Source: an uncultured Planctomycetales bacterium (GTDB taxonomy: Bacteria > Planctomycetota > Planctomycetia > Pirellulales > Thermoguttaceae). From it: DNA of 18,503 nucleotides. Each line of letters starts with the position of its first letter. Position 1 is the stretch's first letter. The translations under genes and the position numbers were made by a program. Below, piece after piece: positions 14,499 through 18,503 of this stretch. Location: contig CALARR010000275.1 in the NCBI GenBank assembly GCA_937889015.1, positions 1 to 18,503 on the forward strand, given 5' to 3'. A model generated the notes under the pieces. It worked only from the letters and a program-made list of their open reading frames with translations, ran no database searches and was not told the origin of the DNA.

Positions 14499-15944
14499 AT
14501 GACCACGCATACGGCCATCGTCATCGGATTGGCGATCTATACGATCATGATGCTGGGCGTGTCGGCCTTTTGGATGCTGCGCGTCAAGAAGGCGGCCGAC
14601 TACCTCGTCGCCGGACGCGGACTGCCCTACTGGGTTCTGACCGGAACGATCGTCGGTACCGGGATCGGCACGGGCGTGGTCATCGGCGCGTCGGGATTGG
14701 CCTATCAACACGGCTGGGCCGGCTGCGCCTATCCCATCGGCCTGGGACTGGGCGCCATCCTGGCCGGCTGGTGTTTCGCGTGCATGCGCCGCTACCAGTT
14801 TATGACCCTCGGCGAGGAGATCGCCTCCTACTACGGCGGAAACCGCTGGGTCGTCGAGTTTGCCAACGTCGGACTATTTCTGTCGCAGCTGTGTTGGCTC
14901 ACGGTTCAGATCATGGGCGGGGGCGCGGTGCTGGCCACCGTGACCGGATTGCGCCCCGAGGCCTGCATCATCCTCTCGGGGCTGATTACCGCGGGGATTT
15001 CCATCCCTGGCGGACTGCTCACGGTGGTCTACACCGATCTCGTGCAAGCCGTAATCCTGGTGGCCGGTTTCGGTTGCCTGGCGTACTCGGCCCTGACCGA
15101 CGCCGGTGGAATGGCCGCTTTGGAGGCTGCGGTCCCGGCCAGCTATCTGTCGTTCCTGGGCCACGCCTCGGCGGGTTGGGGCCGAGTGAGCAGCATCCTG
15201 CTGGCCCTGGTGATCGGCTGCCTTGCCGATCCCAGCCGGCGTTTGACCATGTACAGCGCGCGCTCCGAGCAGGGCGCCAAGTGGAGCATGGTCACGGCCG
15301 GACTAGTCGAAATCGCCTTCTCGATTGTGGTGGGCATCGTGGGCATATACGCCTACTTGCTCAACGCCCACTTGCCGCACGCCGACCAGGCCCTGCCCTG
15401 GCTGGTGATGAACGTGCTGCCGCCCTGGCTGGCCGCCCTGGTGACCGTGTCGATTGCCTCGGCGATCTTTTCCTCGGCCAATGGCAACGCGGCGGCGGCC
15501 GGGACCTTCTTTGTCCGGCACATATACCCCCTGGCCACCGGTCGTTTTGCGCGGCGGCCGCTGGTGGCCGTGCGGCGCGCTTTGGCCTGCGCCTTCGTGC
15601 TTTCCACCGGGTTGGCGCTGCTGGCCGGCACGATCGTCGAGTTCGTGCTCAAGTTTTTGCCCATCACCATGAGCGGCCTGGCGGTGATCATTGTCTTGGG
15701 CCGCTATTGGCGGCGCGCGACCTGGCAGGGCGCCCTGGCCGGGCTGGTGGCGGCGCCGCTCGTTTCCTGCCTCGTGATGTTCGTCCCTTCGCAGACCGCC
15801 CTATGGCAGGAGCCGATTCTGCCGGCTACGCTGGCGGGCCTGATCGCCCAGGTGGCCGTGAGCCTGATGACCCCTCGTAGTACGCATTCCTTCGATGACC
15901 TCGCCGCCGAGATGACCCGGCAGCGGCAGCAGGTCGAAGGCTGA
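14499..15944 (+). CDS. Sodium/solute symporter (SSS family)
   Basis: This 481-residue inner-membrane protein of the SSS (SSF) family couples uptake of a small solute, here probably the sugar released by the secreted glycosidases, to sodium entry. It has about 12-13 hydrophobic segments. Family features are the unwound first helix region around AGRGLPYWVLTGTIVGTGIG (38-57), PGGLLTVVYTDLVQAVIL (170-187, the TDxxQ signature), LADPSRRLTMYSARSE (242-257), and SIASAIFSSANGNAAAAGT (318-336), where the sodium-site serines normally sit. The gene follows protein B by 34 bases with GGAGTGGAG upstream of the ATG. SSS carriers also move amino acids, vitamins and organic acids, so sugar uptake rests on context. 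Confidence 0.9.
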   Translation: MTTHTAIVIGLAIYTIMMLGVSAFWMLRVKKAADYLVAGRGLPYWVLTGTIVGTGIGTGVVIGASGLAYQHGWAGCAYPIGLGLGAILAGWCFACMRRYQFMTLGEEIASYYGGNRWVVEFANVGLFLSQLCWLTVQIMGGGAVLATVTGLRPEACIILSGLITAGISIPGGLLTVVYTDLVQAVILVAGFGCLAYSALTDAGGMAALEAAVPASYLSFLGHASAGWGRVSSILLALVIGCLADPSRRLTMYSARSEQGAKWSMVTAGLVEIAFSIVVGIVGIYAYLLNAHLPHADQALPWLVMNVLPPWLAALVTVSIASAIFSSANGNAAAAGTFFVRHIYPLATGRFARRPLVAVRRALACAFVLSTGLALLAGTIVEFVLKFLPITMSGLAVIIVLGRYWRRATWQGALAGLVAAPLVSCLVMFVPSQTALWQEPILPATLAGLIAQVAVSLMTPRSTHSFDDLAAEMTRQRQQVEG

Positions 15945-15962
15945 TTCGCAAGGAGAGCCCCT

Positions 15963-16820
15963 ATGCCTCTGGTTTCCTGCAAGCACATCGTGCTCGACGC
16001 CCAGCGTGGCGGCTACGCCATCGCCGCCATCAACTCCAACGGCGGCAATTACGACATCCTCCGCGCCTGCATGGAAACGGCGGAGGAGATGAAGGCCCCG
16101 TTCATCACGCAGTGCTACGTGCGGAACGGCAAGTACGCCGGCTTGGGCTACGTGGCCCACTCGGCCAAGTACCTGATCCAGCAGTTCGCTCCCAGCGTGC
16201 CGGTGGCCCTGCATCTGGACCACGGCCAGGAATTCGCCGACTGCGTGGAGGCGGTGCGCGCCGGATTCACGTCGGTCATGTGCGACGGCTCGAAGCTGCC
16301 CTTGGAGGAGAACATCGCGCTGACGCGCAAGGTGCTGGAGATGGCGCGCGCCGTGGGTGTGACCGTCGAAGCCGAGGTGGGGCAGTTGCTCAGCGGCGAG
16401 ACCGATCCCAACAGCCCGGCCATCGTTCAAGTGGATGACGTGCGGCAATTCACCGCCGCCGTGGAGGTCGACATGCTGGCGGTGGCGATCGGCAATTCGC
16501 ACGGCTACTACAAGGGCGTGCCTGTCATCAACACGCAGCGGCTGAAGGAGGTCCGCGCGGTGACCGATGTGCCGCTGGTGCTGCACGGCTGCACGGGCAT
16601 GGCCGAGGCCACGGTCAAGGAGTGCATTCGCCTGGGAATGGCCAAGATCAACTTCGGCACCATGCTCCGCAACCACTACCTCAAGTACTTTGACGAGGCC
16701 TACCACGGCACGGACCACCAAGGGCACCCCTGGCGGTGCATGCAGTACGCCAAGGACAGGCTCAAGGACGACGTGCGGTGGATCCTGAGCCTCACGGGTT
16801 CGGAGGGCAAAGCGTCATGA
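15963..16820 (+). CDS. Class II ketose-bisphosphate aldolase
   Basis: Class II aldolases use zinc to split fructose- or tagatose-1,6-bisphosphate, or related ketose phosphates, into triose phosphates in the cytoplasm. The 285-residue length fits the GatY/KbaY-like branch. Seen motifs are AINSNGGNYDILRACMETAE (22-41), HLDHGQ (84-89; catalytic D86, zinc ligand H87), EAEVGQL (136-142, Glu ligand E138), GNSHGYYKG (177-185, zinc ligand H180), LHGCTGM (207-213, zinc ligand H208) and KINFGT (228-233). HGCTGM and the FGTML after KIN depart from the usual HGASG and KVNxxTE, so substrate specificity may differ. AAGGAGA lies about seven bases before the ATG, and its stop overlaps the next start as ATGA, so it is probably made in step with the phosphofructokinase. 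Confidence 0.9.
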   Translation: MPLVSCKHIVLDAQRGGYAIAAINSNGGNYDILRACMETAEEMKAPFITQCYVRNGKYAGLGYVAHSAKYLIQQFAPSVPVALHLDHGQEFADCVEAVRAGFTSVMCDGSKLPLEENIALTRKVLEMARAVGVTVEAEVGQLLSGETDPNSPAIVQVDDVRQFTAAVEVDMLAVAIGNSHGYYKGVPVINTQRLKEVRAVTDVPLVLHGCTGMAEATVKECIRLGMAKINFGTMLRNHYLKYFDEAYHGTDHQGHPWRCMQYAKDRLKDDVRWILSLTGSEGKAS

Positions 16821-18022
16821 GCGGCGGCAAGGGCAACTTTCTCATCGCCCAGGGCGGCGGTCCGACGGCCGTGATCAATGCCAGTCTGGTGGGGGCCGTG
16901 CGCGAGGCGCTGACGCGGCTTGACAAAGCGAGCCGCGTCTGGGGCGCCCAGGGCGGCATTACCGGCCTGCTGCGCGAAGATTTTTTGGATCTTCGCGCAC
17001 CGCCTGCGGCCATCTGGGATGACATCCGCGATGCGCCCGCTGCCGCACTGGGTTCTTGCCGCAAGAAAATGACCAACGAGGATGTGGGGCGCGCGGTGGA
17101 GTTGTGCCGCCAGCACGACATCCGTTACTTCTTGTACATCGGCGGCAACGACTCGATGGACACGGCGCAGAAGATGGACACGGCAGCGCGCGAGGCGGGC
17201 TTTGAAATGCAGGTGGCCGGCATTCCGAAGACCATCGACAACGATCTGGTCGAGACCGACTTCTGTCCGGGCTACGGAAGCTGCGCGCGGTTCATCGCCC
17301 AGTCCGTCATCGACCTGGCCATGGACATTCGCTCGTTGCCCACCCCGGTCTCGATTATGGAAGTTATCGGCCGCAATGCCGGCTGGACGGCTGCCGCGGC
17401 AATGCTCGCTCGGCTGGACGCCGACGACGCCCCGCATTTGATCTATGTGCCGGAGATCCGCTTGAGCCGCGAGAAGTTCCTCCGCGACGTCCGGGAGGCC
17501 CACGAGCGACGGGGCTGGGTCGTGGTGGTGGTCTCCGAGGGCCTGTGCGACGAGCATGGCGAGTCACTGGGCGCGCGCGGAAAAGCCGTGGGCGGAAAAG
17601 CCGCGGCTGTCGACGGCTTTGGCCACCGTCTGCCGGGCGATGTGGCCCCCGCCCTGGCGCAACTGGTTACGCAGGAATTGGGATTGCGCGCGCGCAGCGA
17701 GAAGCCCGGACTGCTGGCGAGGGCGTCGAGCCATCACGCCTCGCCGGCCGACCGGGACGCAGCCGAGGGAGCAGGCCGGTTTGCCGCGGCACAAGTCCTG
17801 GCGGGGGCTACGGGATTCATGGCAGCGATCGTCCGCGAAAGCAACACACCGTTGCGGCTCACTTATCGTCACGTGCCACTGGCACTGACGGCCAACCGGG
17901 AGCGCTTCCTGCCCGGTGAATACATCAACGCGGCGGGGAACCACATCGCCGGGAGTTTCCGCGAGTACCTGGAACCGCTCGTGGGCGGCCCATTGCGACG
18001 GTACGCAGCGCTTCGAGCGTGA
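16817..18022 (+). CDS. pfp: Phosphofructokinase, probably PPi-dependent
   Basis: This 401-residue cytoplasmic enzyme of the PfkA family phosphorylates fructose 6-phosphate, or possibly tagatose 6-phosphate in this setting, to the bisphosphate split by the neighbouring aldolase. Seen motifs are AQGGGPTAVINASL (11-24), YIGGNDSMDTA (107-117), GIPKTIDNDL (135-144, catalytic base D141), PGYGSCARF (151-159) and MEVIGRNAGW (181-190). D112 where ATP enzymes have Gly, and K138 in PKTIDND where ATP enzymes have PGTIDND, are the known markers of pyrophosphate use. N111 replaces the Asp of the usual GGD, a variant seen in one PFK subgroup. The start overlaps the aldolase stop. It is the last gene of the operon. 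Donor choice is inferred from the motifs. Confidence 0.9.
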   Translation: MSGGKGNFLIAQGGGPTAVINASLVGAVREALTRLDKASRVWGAQGGITGLLREDFLDLRAPPAAIWDDIRDAPAAALGSCRKKMTNEDVGRAVELCRQHDIRYFLYIGGNDSMDTAQKMDTAAREAGFEMQVAGIPKTIDNDLVETDFCPGYGSCARFIAQSVIDLAMDIRSLPTPVSIMEVIGRNAGWTAAAAMLARLDADDAPHLIYVPEIRLSREKFLRDVREAHERRGWVVVVVSEGLCDEHGESLGARGKAVGGKAAAVDGFGHRLPGDVAPALAQLVTQELGLRARSEKPGLLARASSHHASPADRDAAEGAGRFAAAQVLAGATGFMAAIVRESNTPLRLTYRHVPLALTANRERFLPGEYINAAGNHIAGSFREYLEPLVGGPLRRYAALRA

Positions 18023-18071
18023 TCTTTGACCGCGAAACGCGGTGCGCTCGGTGGCGACGGCGTGGATCTCG

Positions 18072-18092
18072 GCTCTGTCGGCCCGACAGGGC
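18072..18092. terminator. Terminator-like hairpin at the end of the operon
   Basis: A 9-bp stem with a GCC loop (core CTGTCG-GCC-CGACAG at 18075-18089, extended by three pairs including one G-T) lies 50 bases after the phosphofructokinase stop. It abuts the end of the pheA remnant on the other strand. No T-run follows on the plus strand, so it is an atypical intrinsic terminator that may work with Rho or serve both directions. Confidence 0.4.
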
Positions 18093-18329
18093 TCACCGTT
18101 CCGTGTTCACTTTCACTCGCTTGGGTTCCGGCTGGTCCGGGTCCGGACAGGATCCCAGGATCTTGGCAAAGCTGCAGTGGGCCTGAAGTTCCTTCAACGC
18201 CTTGACCACCTTGGGGTCCTCGAAATGGCCATCGCGATCCACAAGAAGAAATACTCCCACGCTTCGCGCTTGCTTTGCCGGTTGCACTCCCAATCCAGAT
18301 GCACCATGGATGATGCAGGTAGCGCGCAA
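18093..18329 (-). pseudogene. pheA: 3' remnant of prephenate dehydratase (ACT domain end)
   Basis: The open frame encodes 78 residues whose C-terminal part matches the end of the regulatory ACT domain of prephenate dehydratase: VGVFLLVDRDGHFEDP (24-39) corresponds to the YxFFVDxEGHxxDP signature, and ALKELQAHCSFAKILGSCP (43-61) to the ALxELxxHCxFxKVLGSYP signature. The catalytic domain and the first half of the ACT domain are absent. Resemblance fades upstream of about residue 13 (near 18293), and a tandem repeat starts only 23 bases beyond the frame. I read it as a broken gene whose 5' part was lost or moved; it is very unlikely to make a working enzyme. PheA catalyses the prephenate to phenylpyruvate step of phenylalanine synthesis and the ACT domain senses phenylalanine. 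Confidence 0.65.
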
Positions 18330-18351
18330 CCTAACGGACGCCGAGGACGGA

Positions 18352-18503
18352 TTCTTAGAGCCGGTCTGAAAACCTGTCGGCAGTTCGGTCTTGCAGGGCC
18401 GCCCGAGGTGGCTGGGGTGGTTCTGGGATGGGTTCTTAGAGCCGGTCTGAAAACCTGTCGGCAGTTCGGTCTTGCAGGGCCGCCCGAGGTGGCTGGGGTG
18501 GTT
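18352..18503. repeat. Tandem direct repeat, 71-base unit with 81-base period
   Basis: The 71 bases at 18352-18422, beginning TTCTTAGAGCCGGTCTGAAA, recur exactly at 18433-18503, separated by the 10 bases CTGGGATGGG. The second copy runs to the last base of the window, so the array may continue. No protein coding is evident. It could be an interspersed genomic repeat, the edge of a mobile element, or a duplication at a contig end. Confidence 0.9.

Noticed and set aside
18352..18503. A CRISPR array
   Set aside because: The repeat unit is 71 bases with a 10-base spacer, far from CRISPR geometry, and no cas gene is present.

Overview
The window is GC-rich and its gene set points to a planctomycete, probably of the Pirellulales/Thermogutta type. 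The clues are a secreted thioredoxin fold joined to YHS-like modules by a long Pro/Ala/Gly/Asn linker, a Rho factor with a short basic N-terminus, exported proteins with LTxEQ segments, and a sugar operon mixing secreted glycosidases, an SSS symporter and a URO-D/MtaA-like protein. The phylum call is inference; no rRNA or tRNA is present to confirm it.

Layout. (1) 116-1717, minus: exported thioredoxin/YHS protein. (2) 1718-2636: about 900 bp without a convincing gene, holding two good sigma70-like promoters pointing right and a hairpin-rich stretch that would be the long leader of rho or a separate small RNA. (3) 2637-3893, plus: rho. (4) 4011-4994, plus: unrecognised exported protein. (5) 5143-6033, minus: AraC-family regulator, divergent from (6) 6149-18022, plus: a seven-gene operon with gaps of 45 bases or less and two ATGA overlaps. 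Its order is GH-like protein A, GH35 beta-galactosidase-like enzyme, URO-D/MtaA-like protein, GH-like protein B (paralogue of A), Na+/solute symporter, class II ketose-bisphosphate aldolase and PPi-type phosphofructokinase. (7) 18023-18503: a terminator-like hairpin, a 3' remnant of pheA (ACT domain) on the minus strand, and a 71-base sequence repeated exactly with an 81-base period at the window edge.

How it may work together (inference): the AraC protein senses a sugar and activates the operon from a 94-115 bp divergent region that carries a 6-base direct repeat with 21-base spacing, the spacing of classical AraC half-sites. The three secreted enzymes cut a galactose-like glycan outside the cytoplasm, the SSS symporter imports the product, and the aldolase and PPi-dependent kinase feed it to triose phosphates. 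The URO-D/MtaA-like protein has an HHCC metal-site-like motif, which raises the possibility that the substrate is methylated.

Most interesting points: two copies of a glycosidase-like family I cannot assign, a GH35 enzyme whose expected nucleophile Glu appears to be Asp, and a methyltransferase-like protein inside a glycan operon.
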